Below are positions 26,493 to 36,496 of a stretch of DNA of 64,000 bases, one piece after another. Numbering within the stretch: the first letter of the stretch is position 1; each line of letters starts with the position of its first letter. A model generated the notes under the pieces. It was not told the origin of the DNA and did no database searches. It was given only the letters and a program-made list of their open reading frames with translations. This stretch comes from Candidatus Gastranaerophilales bacterium (GTDB lineage: Bacteria; Cyanobacteriota; Vampirovibrionia; Gastranaerophilales; Gastranaerophilaceae): the NCBI GenBank assembly GCA_028693235.1, contig JAQUVW010000001.1, positions 284,616 through 348,615 on the forward strand, given 5' to 3'. The position numbers and the translations under genes were made by a program.

Positions 26493-29400
26493 CTATTGCA
26501 TACACATATATTGATAACCACATTTGATACATTTTTTCTTATCTTTCTCATGGGTGAGTGTTTTTGTTGAAATTGTTTCTTTTGTTTCCTGCTCAAAAGC
26601 AGTTGATAATTTTTTTTCGGTTTCCATATTAAGGGCTAACTCATATATTGTGCCATTGTTTTTTATGTTTACGATTTTTGCTTCTTTAACATTTAAGCCT
26701 AAGTTTTCAATGGCTTTTTTATAGATATAGAGTTGTTTGTAATAATTGTCGAGGTTTGTTATAACATCTTTATTTGTTTTAAAATCAATAATAGTAAAAG
26801 TTGAATCGTTGTTTTTTATCAACAAATCGATATCCCCTTCAAATATAATTTCATCCGTTTTATTCATATTACAGGTATATATAAAATTCTTTTCCGGATA
26901 TAGTTCTTTATAAGAAAGGTTTTCCGGCGAATATGGTGAAGCCGTAAAATTCTGATACAAAGAGATTACTGTTGATTTATCTTGTTGAGAAATCTCGGAT
27001 TTGAGAAGATAGTCTTGAATTTCAGAGGCAGATAATGAGCATTTATTTATATAACTTGTATAAATCATATTATGTACTAGGGTACCTATTTGCAAACTTT
27101 GAGTTTTTTCATTCAAATCAGGATAGCCAAATTCATATTTTAAAACATATTGATTTTTACAATGGTTATAGGTGTTTATTTTAGTAAAGCTCAAATTGTA
27201 GATGTTATTAGCCGGAATTTTGTTGTTTTTGATTTGAGGTTTAAGCGTTTCTTTTTGTTTTTTTGATATTATAGGAAGCTCTTGCTTTTCAATTTTCAAG
27301 TCGTTTATATCAACTGCTTCCTTTATAAATTCAGGATTAAAATCCGCAATATAGTCAGCAGGTTTTATTGCCCCCTTGTTCCCATAGGGAGTAAAACTTA
27401 AAATATTTAGATATTTTTCGGCACGACTTACTGCAACATAAAACAATCGCAATTTTTCAGATTTATCACGAGGTGTTTTCCACAAAGTGCTATACAAAAG
27501 TGCTTTTGGCGTTTTTAGACCTTGATATTTCGCTGCAATAATCCCAAACCCTGGTTTTTCTCCATATTGCAAATCAAGCCGTATTGTGGATTTGTCAGCT
27601 TGAGATGTTTTATTAGTTGTCGTTGTCAAAAAAGTATAAGGAAATTCAAGCCCCTTACTTGCGTGAACAGTCATTATTTGAACAGCATTACATTCTGTTG
27701 TCGATGTTTGAGGTAATGTAAAAGACTTGTCATCTTTGAGCTTTTCTAAATGTTGGAGGAAATTTTTAATACTCAAATAATTTTCACCTTGCATATAATC
27801 TGAAATAAGTTTTTGAAAAATAAGCATATCATTTTCAGCCTTATATTTTTCAATACCATCGTAATTATGTGGAGATAGCTCATTGATTAATCTCAAATAT
27901 ATTTGCAATAATGACATTGATTTTTTATTAGATTGAATATTTTGCATGGTTATTACAATTTTATTTATATAGTCAAAGATTGGTTGAGAAATATCAATAG
28001 AATTTAATAAAGAATTTGAAATAAGATAATTTATTTTATCTGCGAAATTGAATTTTTTTAATTCTTTAAACGTCAATTTTTCTAAGATTTTTGAGTCAGC
28101 TTGCTTCTTCAAATTATAGATTTCTGCATCAGAAAATTTTATTTTCAAAATTCGGATAATAGCAATTTCATCACGAAGATTTGACGCCATTCGGAGTATG
28201 GCTATTGAATTTTTAACAACAGCCGAAGTGAAAAATGAAAGATTAACTTTTTTTATTGAAGGAATTCCATAGTCAGATAATATTTTGTCAATTATATCTG
28301 CTTTAGAGTGCGAGTTTACAAGGACGGCAAAATCTTTGAATTGAGCCATATCTTCATTTTGTAATCTTTTGATTTCAGATGCAATGTATTTTGCTTCAGC
28401 TTTTTTATGAGCAATAGCATTATCAAAACCTTCGAGCGGAGTTATTTTGACATATTTATTCTCATCATCAAATTCTTTTTTAGGATTTGCCGATAATTGC
28501 TCATCTATTTGAAGTTGTGATTTTGTTATAAAATTAACGGCATTCAACACATAGGGAGTAGAGCGGTAGTTGAATTTCAACTTTACAGGGTCATATTTTT
28601 CTCCATATTTATTTTCTACATAGCTATGTAAAACCTCCAAATTTTCCATCTGTGCGTAACGAAAAGAATAAATAGACTGTTTTCTGTCACCGACAAAGGT
28701 TATATTAGCATTATCGTCATTTAATAGAAGTTTTATGAGCTCAAGTTGGGAGCCGTTTGTATCTTGAAATTCGTCAATAATTATATGTTTAAAATAATTT
28801 TTGTAATAATCCCTTACTGAAGAATTTTGCTTTAATATTTGAATTGTTTTGTTTATCAAATCATCAAAATCGACCATATCAGATAGCTCTAAATTTTTTT
28901 GGTAAAGCCCATAAATCAGGGCAATTATGCGTGTCAGATTTTTTTCGTTGAAATCTATCTGGCTTATATTTTCAGGAAAAGTATCTGCTTGGCAATAATT
29001 TATAGGCTTGCGTTGCCCTGCCTTGTCGAGAATTAACTTACTTTTTGAAATTTCATCAAATATTTTTTCGTCAATTTCAAAATTATCATCTTGATATTTT
29101 GACAAATGATTATTCCAAGCTGAACAATAATCTTCTTTAGTTTCAAATTTAAAAGGCAATGTTTGAACAGTATGTGAAAAATTTTCAACAGAACTTAGAG
29201 TTTTTTTCAGGAACTCATAAGGTGAAAGCCCATAGGCTTTTATTTTTTTTATTATGCCGAATATATCATCAAAAATAGCCTCTAAAGAACCGATAGCAGT
29301 CAATTCGTTTATATTTTCAACAGCCAAAATTGATTCGCTAAGATTTAACTCGGAAGCTATGTCGCTGATGGATTCAATATTTTGATATTCACTGTTTTTA

Positions 29401-29849
29401 ATTTTTTCAATTATTTCTGTATAAATATCTTTTAATATTTTTTCATCTGCAAGTTTAAAAGAAGATGATAAATTAGCTTCTAGAGAATGTTTTTTGAGAA
29501 TTTTGCTACAAAAGCTGTGAAAAGTTGAAATATAGAGTTCTTGCCCGATATAATCAATATTATTTTCTTTTAGCTCTTTTAATATTCTGCTTTTCATTTC
29601 GCATGCGGCTTTGTCTGTAAAAGTAATGACGAGTATTTTTTCGACAGGGTGTGCTATATGCTTGCAATTGAGGTCATAAACAAGTTTCAAAAAGCGTTTG
29701 GAGATAATTTTTGTTTTTCCGGTGCCGGCACCTGCGATAATTTTTGTGCAATAATCAATCGGTTTTTTAACGGCATCTTTTTGTTCATCATTTAATTCGT
29801 TGATAATTTTTGCTACAAAATCTACTGGTTCAATAGCGTTATTATTCAT
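26493..29849 (-). CDS. addA: AddA-like UvrD/Rep helicase with C-terminal PD-(D/E)XK nuclease
   Basis: Helicase-nuclease subunit for processing double-strand ends before RecA loading. SF1A motifs include Walker A AGAGTGKT (about 39-46), Walker B IIDEFQDTNGSQ (about 358), GDRKQSIYSFR, TVHASKGLEFP and LFYVAVSRAEKYL. The C-terminal nuclease has GDIDLLI and IIDFKTNKD. It ends in a Cys cluster (CIKCGYQYMC) that, with an upstream Cys (YNHCKNQY), resembles an Fe-S nuclease of the Cas4/AddB type. I chose the ATG at 29849 (GGAG upstream), which overlaps the addB-like stop by 8 bp; this gives 1118 aa. An AdnAB-like assignment is an alternative. Confidence 0.88.
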   Translation of the reverse strand: MNNNAIEPVDFVAKIINELNDEQKDAVKKPIDYCTKIIAGAGTGKTKIISKRFLKLVYDLNCKHIAHPVEKILVITFTDKAACEMKSRILKELKENNIDYIGQELYISTFHSFCSKILKKHSLEANLSSSFKLADEKILKDIYTEIIEKIKNSEYQNIESISDIASELNLSESILAVENINELTAIGSLEAIFDDIFGIIKKIKAYGLSPYEFLKKTLSSVENFSHTVQTLPFKFETKEDYCSAWNNHLSKYQDDNFEIDEKIFDEISKSKLILDKAGQRKPINYCQADTFPENISQIDFNEKNLTRIIALIYGLYQKNLELSDMVDFDDLINKTIQILKQNSSVRDYYKNYFKHIIIDEFQDTNGSQLELIKLLLNDDNANITFVGDRKQSIYSFRYAQMENLEVLHSYVENKYGEKYDPVKLKFNYRSTPYVLNAVNFITKSQLQIDEQLSANPKKEFDDENKYVKITPLEGFDNAIAHKKAEAKYIASEIKRLQNEDMAQFKDFAVLVNSHSKADIIDKILSDYGIPSIKKVNLSFFTSAVVKNSIAILRMASNLRDEIAIIRILKIKFSDAEIYNLKKQADSKILEKLTFKELKKFNFADKINYLISNSLLNSIDISQPIFDYINKIVITMQNIQSNKKSMSLLQIYLRLINELSPHNYDGIEKYKAENDMLIFQKLISDYMQGENYLSIKNFLQHLEKLKDDKSFTLPQTSTTECNAVQIMTVHASKGLEFPYTFLTTTTNKTSQADKSTIRLDLQYGEKPGFGIIAAKYQGLKTPKALLYSTLWKTPRDKSEKLRLFYVAVSRAEKYLNILSFTPYGNKGAIKPADYIADFNPEFIKEAVDINDLKIEKQELPIISKKQKETLKPQIKNNKIPANNIYNLSFTKINTYNHCKNQYVLKYEFGYPDLNEKTQSLQIGTLVHNMIYTSYINKCSLSASEIQDYLLKSEISQQDKSTVISLYQNFTASPYSPENLSYKELYPEKNFIYTCNMNKTDEIIFEGDIDLLIKNNDSTFTIIDFKTNKDVITNLDNYYKQLYIYKKAIENLGLNVKEAKIVNIKNNGTIYELALNMETEKKLSTAFEQETKETISTKTLTHEKDKKKCIKCGYQYMCMQ

Positions 29850-32841
29850 CGCAATCTCCTTCCTCGCAAAGAAAATTATAGTCGCAATTTTGACAATTCC
29901 AATCCGTTTTTTGCTCAAAAGTTACCGTTTCTCTGATTTTGCTAATAATTGTATCATTTAGGTTTTTTATTATTTTTTCTTTTTGCAAATTGACCTGCTC
30001 TGCCGATACAATATCTTCGGTGGAGCCGTTTTCTTTTGATTTAGGTCTTACAAATTTTAAGCCCAAAGACGAGATAGTGTCTTTGTATTCAGACAAAGCT
30101 TCAGAGTTATTGCAGCCCAAAAAATATAGCGGAATTTGATATTTGTAATCTGAAACATACTTACTTTCATCTGCAGGGACACTTCCTCTTGACGTCAAAA
30201 ATGACACTCCATTATCGCTAAGATAATAGTCCAATTTGTACTGGTTATTTTTTCCTGTTTTGTAGTCAACGACTTGATTTTCGCCGTTAAAAGTATAAAT
30301 TGCATCAATTCTTCCGTCAAAGATTACATTTCTAATATCAGGTATATTAAATTCAAAACTTTTTTCAGTGACGACTTTTTCCGGAACGGTAAGAAAAAAT
30401 CCAATTTGTTCAAGGCAATTTATTGCATCTGCAAAATTAGATTTCATTTCTTCAATACTCAAATCATCTGTGTTTAAGATAAGTTCTATAATTTCATCTT
30501 TAAATCCTTCCTTTGCTTCTTTTGACTTGTTCTTTGCGTTAAATATAATTTCAGAAAGGTATAAGATTCTTTGTGGAGTATATGAATTCAAAGAAGTTTG
30601 ATTAAAGAGTTCAAAAACAGCATGAACCGTGGAGCCATAGGTTGAGTTATTATTGTTGGTTGATTTTAAATTTAAAAGATTCGAATAATAGAATTTTCGG
30701 GGGCAATTTTGGTAATTAGAAATTGATGAAGCATTTAGTTTTAATATTTCATCTTCAGCAATTACCGTTGAGAGTTGTGACTCTATATCTATAGAGTCAA
30801 CCTTTTGTATTGATACGACATCGGAGCTGTCTTGCTCTTCATTTTCAAAATCAGGCTTGATATTTTCTTTATAAATTAGCATTTCAAAAAATGATGACGT
30901 CTCTACCGGCTTTTTATCTTTATAACAATATGAAGATAGCCACAAGTTCTTTGTAGCTCTTGTCATTCCGATATACATCAATGCCGCTTCTTCTTTCAAA
31001 CTATCTTTTGGATTTTCTATTATATTTTTGAAATTGGCATTCAACTCCCTTAATTGTTTTGATATTTTTTCATTTGAAGTTTGCGAAATAAAATATGTCG
31101 ATTGGTTTATTTTAGGAAAAACATCTTCTATAAGGGAAGGGATATAAACATATTTGTACTCTTTTCCATAGGCTTTGAAAAAGGTCGAAATATCAATTGA
31201 GTCCTCATTTTCGGTCGTCAATTTAATTTTTGAAAAAATCTCACCAAGCTCACTGTAATCAAAATCTTTATGCAAAATATCTATATATAAATTATTTATT
31301 TTAATTGCTTGCGATAAAAACTTTGCAAAAATTTTATTAAAATTTTCGTTTTTAAAATATTCAGGATTTTTGTTAGCAATTTTTATTAAGAAATCAGTGA
31401 ATTGTCTGTTTTGAAAAAGTTTGTAGGTATCTGACATAAAATCGAATTCTTGTAATAATTTTTTCTCATCTTCGCTGTTCAAAATGGAGATATTTTCGTT
31501 TATCACTTCTAAAAGCGAGTTAAATTTCTTTTTTTCTAAAATAGCTAAAAATTGTTCCGTAATATATTTATTTTCGAAAAGCTCATTTAAAATATTTGTT
31601 AAATAAAGATTCAACTCATCTAATAAGTTACTGGCATCGATTTTTGATTGTGCCTTAAAATTGGTAAGAGAATTTTTATATGAAAAATATTTTAAATTAA
31701 ATTTTTCAAAAATAGAAAATATGTTGATATATCTGGATAAAATAACAAAAAAATTATTAAAATCTTCAACATAGATTTCTCCTGATACCCGCAAATTATG
31801 CGAGCGAAAAAGCTCTACAAATTTTTCAACTGAACTGTAATCTCTTAGCAAAATTGCAAAATCACTATATTTTGCACCATCATTTTTTATTTTTTCTTGA
31901 ATATCCATTACAATATTTGCAATTTCTTCATTAACATCTGTGAATTTAAAATATTTTATTTGATTATTTTCAGAAAAATCGCAATCATAAGCGGGATTGT
32001 TGTATTTTCTAACTAAATAAAGTGCTCGTTCTAAAATTTCTATATTTCTTTTACTTGTATTTAAAAATTTTTGTTCAATATTTTGAAAACTGTCTTTGAA
32101 ATCGTCAGAATTCACATCAATACCACCACATCCACGATATTGTTGAATTCGGGAATGATTGTCATAATAGATATAGAGGTCTGATTTTTTAGCTAATAAC
32201 TTTATCAGTTCAAATTGTAGAAATGTAATGTTTTCAAAATTGTCCACAAATATATGCCCAAATCGTTTTTGAACTATTTCTAAAGTTATAGGCTCTGAGG
32301 ATAAAATATCAAATGCCTTTTTGACAATATCTCGATAATCTAAAAATCCATTTTCTGCTAATATTTTTTGATACATTTTAAAAACGCAACAAATTAACTC
32401 CAATCTTTCTTTGTCAATAGGTTGAATGTCTGTTTCATCAATTTTATTTTTAAAGTCAACAGAAGAAATATTACTGTTCTTCAATGCAGCAAATAAATTG
32501 TATAACTCCCTAAAAAATGATTTTGACTTAATTAAAGCCCTTAAATTAGAGTTTTGAGGAAAAATATCTCGGCAGATTTCACCTATGATTATTATTGCCT
32601 CATAATCTGAAATAATTTTGCAATTAATGGTGCTACAAGCTTTTTTTAATATAAATTTGCACAATTTTTCAACAGACCATACCGCAATATTTTCAGGATA
32701 AAGAGCGTTTAAATCTGGCGTTTGAGTTAAAATCAACACGTCATCTTTAGGGCAAATGTGTTTTTCAACCAGATTATTTACATCATTTTTTAATGTAAAA
32801 GATTTGCCGCAACCTGCATATCCACCCGTCAAAACTGCCAT
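29842..32841 (-). CDS. addB: AddB-like helicase-nuclease subunit with degenerate Walker B
   Basis: Partner of the AddA-like protein, 999 aa. Walker A GYAGCGKSFTL is at residues 7-17. The Walker B position reads FVDNFEN (about 198) instead of DEFQD, so ATP hydrolysis may be impaired. Motif VI-like IGMTRATKNLWLSSY is present. The C-terminal nuclease has SSISNYQNCPRKFYY, FDGRIDAIY, VVDYKTGKN and the QxxxY element YQIPLY. It ends in CQNCDYNFLCEEGDC, an Fe-S cluster pattern as in AddB. It overlaps addA by 8 bp. The operon starts ~90 bp downstream of tRNA-Glu. Confidence 0.86.
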   Translation of the reverse strand: MAVLTGGYAGCGKSFTLKNDVNNLVEKHICPKDDVLILTQTPDLNALYPENIAVWSVEKLCKFILKKACSTINCKIISDYEAIIIIGEICRDIFPQNSNLRALIKSKSFFRELYNLFAALKNSNISSVDFKNKIDETDIQPIDKERLELICCVFKMYQKILAENGFLDYRDIVKKAFDILSSEPITLEIVQKRFGHIFVDNFENITFLQFELIKLLAKKSDLYIYYDNHSRIQQYRGCGGIDVNSDDFKDSFQNIEQKFLNTSKRNIEILERALYLVRKYNNPAYDCDFSENNQIKYFKFTDVNEEIANIVMDIQEKIKNDGAKYSDFAILLRDYSSVEKFVELFRSHNLRVSGEIYVEDFNNFFVILSRYINIFSIFEKFNLKYFSYKNSLTNFKAQSKIDASNLLDELNLYLTNILNELFENKYITEQFLAILEKKKFNSLLEVINENISILNSEDEKKLLQEFDFMSDTYKLFQNRQFTDFLIKIANKNPEYFKNENFNKIFAKFLSQAIKINNLYIDILHKDFDYSELGEIFSKIKLTTENEDSIDISTFFKAYGKEYKYVYIPSLIEDVFPKINQSTYFISQTSNEKISKQLRELNANFKNIIENPKDSLKEEAALMYIGMTRATKNLWLSSYCYKDKKPVETSSFFEMLIYKENIKPDFENEEQDSSDVVSIQKVDSIDIESQLSTVIAEDEILKLNASSISNYQNCPRKFYYSNLLNLKSTNNNNSTYGSTVHAVFELFNQTSLNSYTPQRILYLSEIIFNAKNKSKEAKEGFKDEIIELILNTDDLSIEEMKSNFADAINCLEQIGFFLTVPEKVVTEKSFEFNIPDIRNVIFDGRIDAIYTFNGENQVVDYKTGKNNQYKLDYYLSDNGVSFLTSRGSVPADESKYVSDYKYQIPLYFLGCNNSEALSEYKDTISSLGLKFVRPKSKENGSTEDIVSAEQVNLQKEKIIKNLNDTIISKIRETVTFEQKTDWNCQNCDYNFLCEEGDCDE

Positions 32842-32931
32842 TGTATATCTCCCTTTGGAATATTATACAAAAAAAGAAAAATTAAGGCATTTTGTTAAGC
32901 CGAAAATATAAAACAATTAAAAAAATAAAAT

Positions 32932-33003
32932 CGGCGGTAAGGGGAATTGAACCCCTGTCAACAGAATGAGAATCTGCTATCCTAACCTCTAGACGATACC
33001 GCT
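32932..33003 (-). tRNA. tRNA-Glu (anticodon CTC)
   Basis: 72 nt without an encoded CCA. The anticodon arm is GCAGA-TTCTCAT-TCTGT, giving CTC for GAG codons. The T-arm is AGGGG-TTCAATT-CCCCT and the D-arm region (TCGTCTAGAGGTTAGGAT) is typical of tRNA-Glu. The acceptor stem pairs GCGGTA with TACCGC, but position 1 is A opposite C72, and the discriminator is G. It lies between the mannosyltransfer operon and addB. Confidence 0.93.
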
Positions 33004-33053
33004 ATAGATTATATTGTATAAAGATTTCCTCTTTAAATTTATCCCCAAACAAA

Positions 33054-33809
33054 CTATTTGTCAAATCGTGCTTTTAATGAGTAGGTGATGAATTCCAGAA
33101 TATCGTTAATTCTAATTTTTGATAGACCTGATTTTCGTTCTTCAAAACGAATTGGTATTTCTTTGATTTTTGCATTTTTTTTGTAAGATTTAAGCAAAAT
33201 TTCCATCAAAAAGCCATACCCTGAGGTCTTTGTATTAGGCAAATCAATTTCTTTTAGAATATTTACTTGTATAGCTCTAAATCCGCTTGTACAATCTTTG
33301 ACACCTTGTATTCCGGCAATAACATGAGCAAATAAATTTCCGATTTTGCTGTTTAAAACTCTTAAATAACCCCAATTTCTATGGATAGAGCCACCTTTTA
33401 TGTAACGAGAACCGATAACAAAATCATATCCTTCTTCAATTCCTTTTAATAAATTTTTAATTTCATCAGGTCGATGTGAAAAATCAGAATCCATTTGCAT
33501 AATTACATCAGCTGAAAGATTTGCCATTGCATATTCAATACCCACAATATAAGCGTTACCAAGACCACGATTTTTGTTCATTAATATATTTATTTTGTCT
33601 TGTTTTTTTGCCAATTCACTTACAATTTTTGCCGTTCCATCTGGAGAATAGTCATCTATGATTAAAACTTTAATTTCGAAAAAAGTATTTCTCTCGATTA
33701 ATTCTATTTCATTTAAAACAGCTTCTAAAAAGTCTTTGATATTTGAAGATTCATTATAGGTAGGTAATATGATTATTACCTTTGTTTTTTCGTTAGTCAT
33801 ATTAGTCAC
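33054..33809 (-). CDS. Polyprenyl-phosphate mannose synthase-like GT2
   Basis: Transfers mannose (or a related sugar) from GDP-mannose to a polyprenyl phosphate at the cytoplasmic membrane face. ILPTYNESSNI starts the GT2 fold, DDYSPDGTA binds nucleotide, and QMDSDFSHRPDEI holds the DxD-like motif. GSRYIKGGS and DCTSGFRA are typical of Dpm1/Ppm1. It is 251 aa without a C-terminal membrane domain. It overlaps the upstream membrane glycosyltransferase by 8 bp, a natural donor-enzyme pair. Confidence 0.9.
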   Translation of the reverse strand: MTNMTNEKTKVIIILPTYNESSNIKDFLEAVLNEIELIERNTFFEIKVLIIDDYSPDGTAKIVSELAKKQDKINILMNKNRGLGNAYIVGIEYAMANLSADVIMQMDSDFSHRPDEIKNLLKGIEEGYDFVIGSRYIKGGSIHRNWGYLRVLNSKIGNLFAHVIAGIQGVKDCTSGFRAIQVNILKEIDLPNTKTSGYGFLMEILLKSYKKNAKIKEIPIRFEERKSGLSKIRINDILEFITYSLKARFDK

Positions 33810-35466
33810 TTACCTTTTTGAAGATATAAATAATCCAAAAATCACTTATTCTTTCTGATTTTATATATTTCATTCTACTGTCCATCATTGCGATATCGAT
33901 TTCATTATTAATTATTCTTTTATAGATATAGTGGGCTTTGTTTCCTCTTTTTGAAAATTTTTCAAAAGATATGTTAGTGTTGAAAATTGGCATAAAACCG
34001 ACATTTATATATTCCACTATCAAAAAGTAATTGCTGACTTTTAATTTTTTTTGGTAAGAATTATAAACCGCTTTTTGTGCATTATCTGATACATCGCCTC
34101 GAACGAAATTATATAGAAATCTTTCTCTTTCATTTTTGTTTAATTCATATGGATTTTTGTCAAATATATAGCATTCTTCTTTTGGCAAATAATAAAGTAA
34201 GATATTGTCTATATTGGGTTTCATATAAATATTATTTTTGTCATATTTTGGTGCTATTTTTGTTCCGGAAGCTAGATTGAAAACGAGATTGTCTTTATCA
34301 TAGCCATTGTTTTTTAAGTATTTATATACAAGATTATAATTTTGTCCGTTATTCAACTGCTCCATTGACATATCATGAATAAAATACCAATTAAGAGATA
34401 ATATGCTTAAATAGAGAAATATTATCCCCATAAAAATTTTTACTGTCTTATTATAAGAAAAAAATGAATAAGATAACAAAACAATAAACATGTTACAAAG
34501 CATACCGCTATAATGAGCTTGCCAAGGGGCAATATATGTTCCTGAAAGTAGAATTATAAATATTAAATATGAAGTAAACAAAATGCTCAAAAAATTAAAT
34601 TCAAAGTTTTTAACCGTTATCATTTTATAAACAACAAATGAATATAATATTATGGGAGTTATAAACGGGATATCCAATGAAAGCCATCCTAAACAATCAT
34701 AAAATATATATAATAAATTAAAATGATACCACTCCCACCCCTGTATAAGAGCCAAACGAGAAGAAATAAATTGTATTGAAAGTAATATCAGTTCAGGAAT
34801 CGACAAAAACAACGTTATACCAGTTGCTATTAAAAACGGTTTTAGATGAACCCTATTGTTTTTGAATATAAACAAAAATATAACCAATGTTTCAATGAAT
34901 ACGAAAAAAGAACCCTGCGAAAGTGTGTTAATTAAAAACACATTTGCGATTATAAAAGCTGCATAATTTGGTTTTGAAAACTCATTTTTCTGTATTTTTA
35001 ATGCAAATAAAATAGACACCAACATCAATAAATCGCCGAAAGGATAAAATCTTACATATTGAGCCATCGAAATATTAAAAACCGAAATCGCCATAATGAA
35101 AGCACAAAGCAATCCGACTTTTGTATCCTTAACTTCCTTTCCAACAAAATAGCCAACAACTACAGTCCCTATAGAAGCTAAAACAGATGTCCACCTGAGA
35201 GATATATCACTATCACCAAATATCTTTGCCCAAAAATGTAAAAGAAAAGAATAAAAACAAGGATGATATTCTTCATAACAAAGTTTTTTTATTATACCAA
35301 AAGGAAAACCATGTGTGCTGACCCACCAAGAATAAACCTCATCATACGAAAGCCCGTCAGTTCTTTCATATAATCCTACTATCCTAAGAACAAGCCCCAA
35401 AATAATTATAAAAGTTAAAATGATTATATTTTTTTTATTGAAAATAAAACTTTTAAGTTTTTCCAT
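33802..35466 (-). CDS. GT39/ArnT-like polytopic membrane glycosyltransferase
   Basis: About 11-13 membrane segments over 554 aa. The first periplasmic loop carries LSYDEVYSWW, the acidic DE pair typical of GT39/GT83 (PMT/ArnT) enzymes that use polyprenyl-phosphate sugars. HPCFYSFLLHFWAKIFG and DISLRWTSVL fit the same family. It probably transfers mannose from the carrier made by the downstream GT2 to protein or lipid outside the cytoplasm. It overlaps gmd by one base (TAATG) and the GT2 gene by 8 bp, so it is translationally coupled to both. Confidence 0.87.
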   Translation of the reverse strand: MEKLKSFIFNKKNIIILTFIIILGLVLRIVGLYERTDGLSYDEVYSWWVSTHGFPFGIIKKLCYEEYHPCFYSFLLHFWAKIFGDSDISLRWTSVLASIGTVVVGYFVGKEVKDTKVGLLCAFIMAISVFNISMAQYVRFYPFGDLLMLVSILFALKIQKNEFSKPNYAAFIIANVFLINTLSQGSFFVFIETLVIFLFIFKNNRVHLKPFLIATGITLFLSIPELILLSIQFISSRLALIQGWEWYHFNLLYIFYDCLGWLSLDIPFITPIILYSFVVYKMITVKNFEFNFLSILFTSYLIFIILLSGTYIAPWQAHYSGMLCNMFIVLLSYSFFSYNKTVKIFMGIIFLYLSILSLNWYFIHDMSMEQLNNGQNYNLVYKYLKNNGYDKDNLVFNLASGTKIAPKYDKNNIYMKPNIDNILLYYLPKEECYIFDKNPYELNKNERERFLYNFVRGDVSDNAQKAVYNSYQKKLKVSNYFLIVEYINVGFMPIFNTNISFEKFSKRGNKAHYIYKRIINNEIDIAMMDSRMKYIKSERISDFWIIYIFKKVSD

Positions 35467-36488
35467 TAGCGGTTTCTTTCTATGTCCTTTTCAATCATCA
35501 TTTTACATAGCTCTTTAAAATCAATTTTAGGTTTCCAATTCAATACTTTTTTTGCTTTTTCAGGATTACCAATCAAAAACTCAACTTCCGCAGGACGATA
35601 ATATTTGTCATTCACAGAAACTAAGATTTCATTTGTTCTTTTATTAAGAGCTTTGGTTTCTTGACCTTCGCCAATCCACTCAAGTTGAATATTACAATTT
35701 TTAGCAGTTTCATTGACGAAATCTTTAATCGAATAACTTTTTCCTGTAGAAATGACGAATGTGTCAGGCTTATTTTGTTGCAACATTAGCCACATTGCCT
35801 CGACATAATCGCCGGCATACCCCCAATCTCTTTTTGCTTCAACATTGCCAAGCTCTAATGGAGTATCAATCTTTCCATTTATTTTTTTAGCAAAATAATC
35901 AGTAATTTTTCTTGTAACAAACTCTTTACCTCGGAACGGACTTTCATGGTTAAACAAAATCCCTGAACTTGCGTGCAGCCCATAGCTTTCACGATAGTTG
36001 ACAACAAGCCAATGAGCTGCCAATTTAGCTATTCCATAGGGTGATTTTGGATAAAATGGAGTATCTTCATTTTGTGGTATTTCTTGAACTTGCCCAAACA
36101 TCTCACTTGTTGAAGCTTGATACAGTTTTGTATCAGGTGAAAATTCTCTGATTGCTTCTAAAATATAAGCAACTCCCATTTCGTTAGCCTGAATGGTATA
36201 TATAGGTTCAATCCAAGAAGAAGAAACGAAACTTTGAGCTGCCAAATTGTAAAATTCCTCAGGCTGATATTCTTTTATTAACCTACAGATATTGGAATAT
36301 TCAAGCAATTCAAAATCACGCAATTCGATTTTGTCTTTAATACCGTGTTCTTCTAAGCCATGAAAAATATTTGTAGCACCACGTCTATTTAAACCAACAA
36401 CATTATATCCTTTTGCTAATAATAGTTTTGCTAAATATCCGCCGTCTTGTCCCGTTATTCCTGTTATTAAAGCTGTTTTTTGTTTCAT
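35466..36488 (-). CDS. gmd: GDP-mannose 4,6-dehydratase
   Basis: Short-chain dehydrogenase that converts GDP-mannose to GDP-4-keto-6-deoxymannose, precursor of GDP-fucose, rhamnose or perosamine-type sugars. The Rossmann motif TGITGQDGGYLAKLL is at residues 9-23, NLAAQSFVSSSW follows, the catalytic Ser/Thr-Glu lies in QASTSEMFG, and the YxxxK is YGIAK. LGNVEAKRDWGYAGDYVEAMW is typical. It is 340 aa. No fucose synthase or Rmd follows in this window, so the final sugar is unresolved. Confidence 0.95.
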   Translation of the reverse strand: MKQKTALITGITGQDGGYLAKLLLAKGYNVVGLNRRGATNIFHGLEEHGIKDKIELRDFELLEYSNICRLIKEYQPEEFYNLAAQSFVSSSWIEPIYTIQANEMGVAYILEAIREFSPDTKLYQASTSEMFGQVQEIPQNEDTPFYPKSPYGIAKLAAHWLVVNYRESYGLHASSGILFNHESPFRGKEFVTRKITDYFAKKINGKIDTPLELGNVEAKRDWGYAGDYVEAMWLMLQQNKPDTFVISTGKSYSIKDFVNETAKNCNIQLEWIGEGQETKALNKRTNEILVSVNDKYYRPAEVEFLIGNPEKAKKVLNWKPKIDFKELCKMMIEKDIERNR

Positions 36489-36496
36489 TTTTTATC

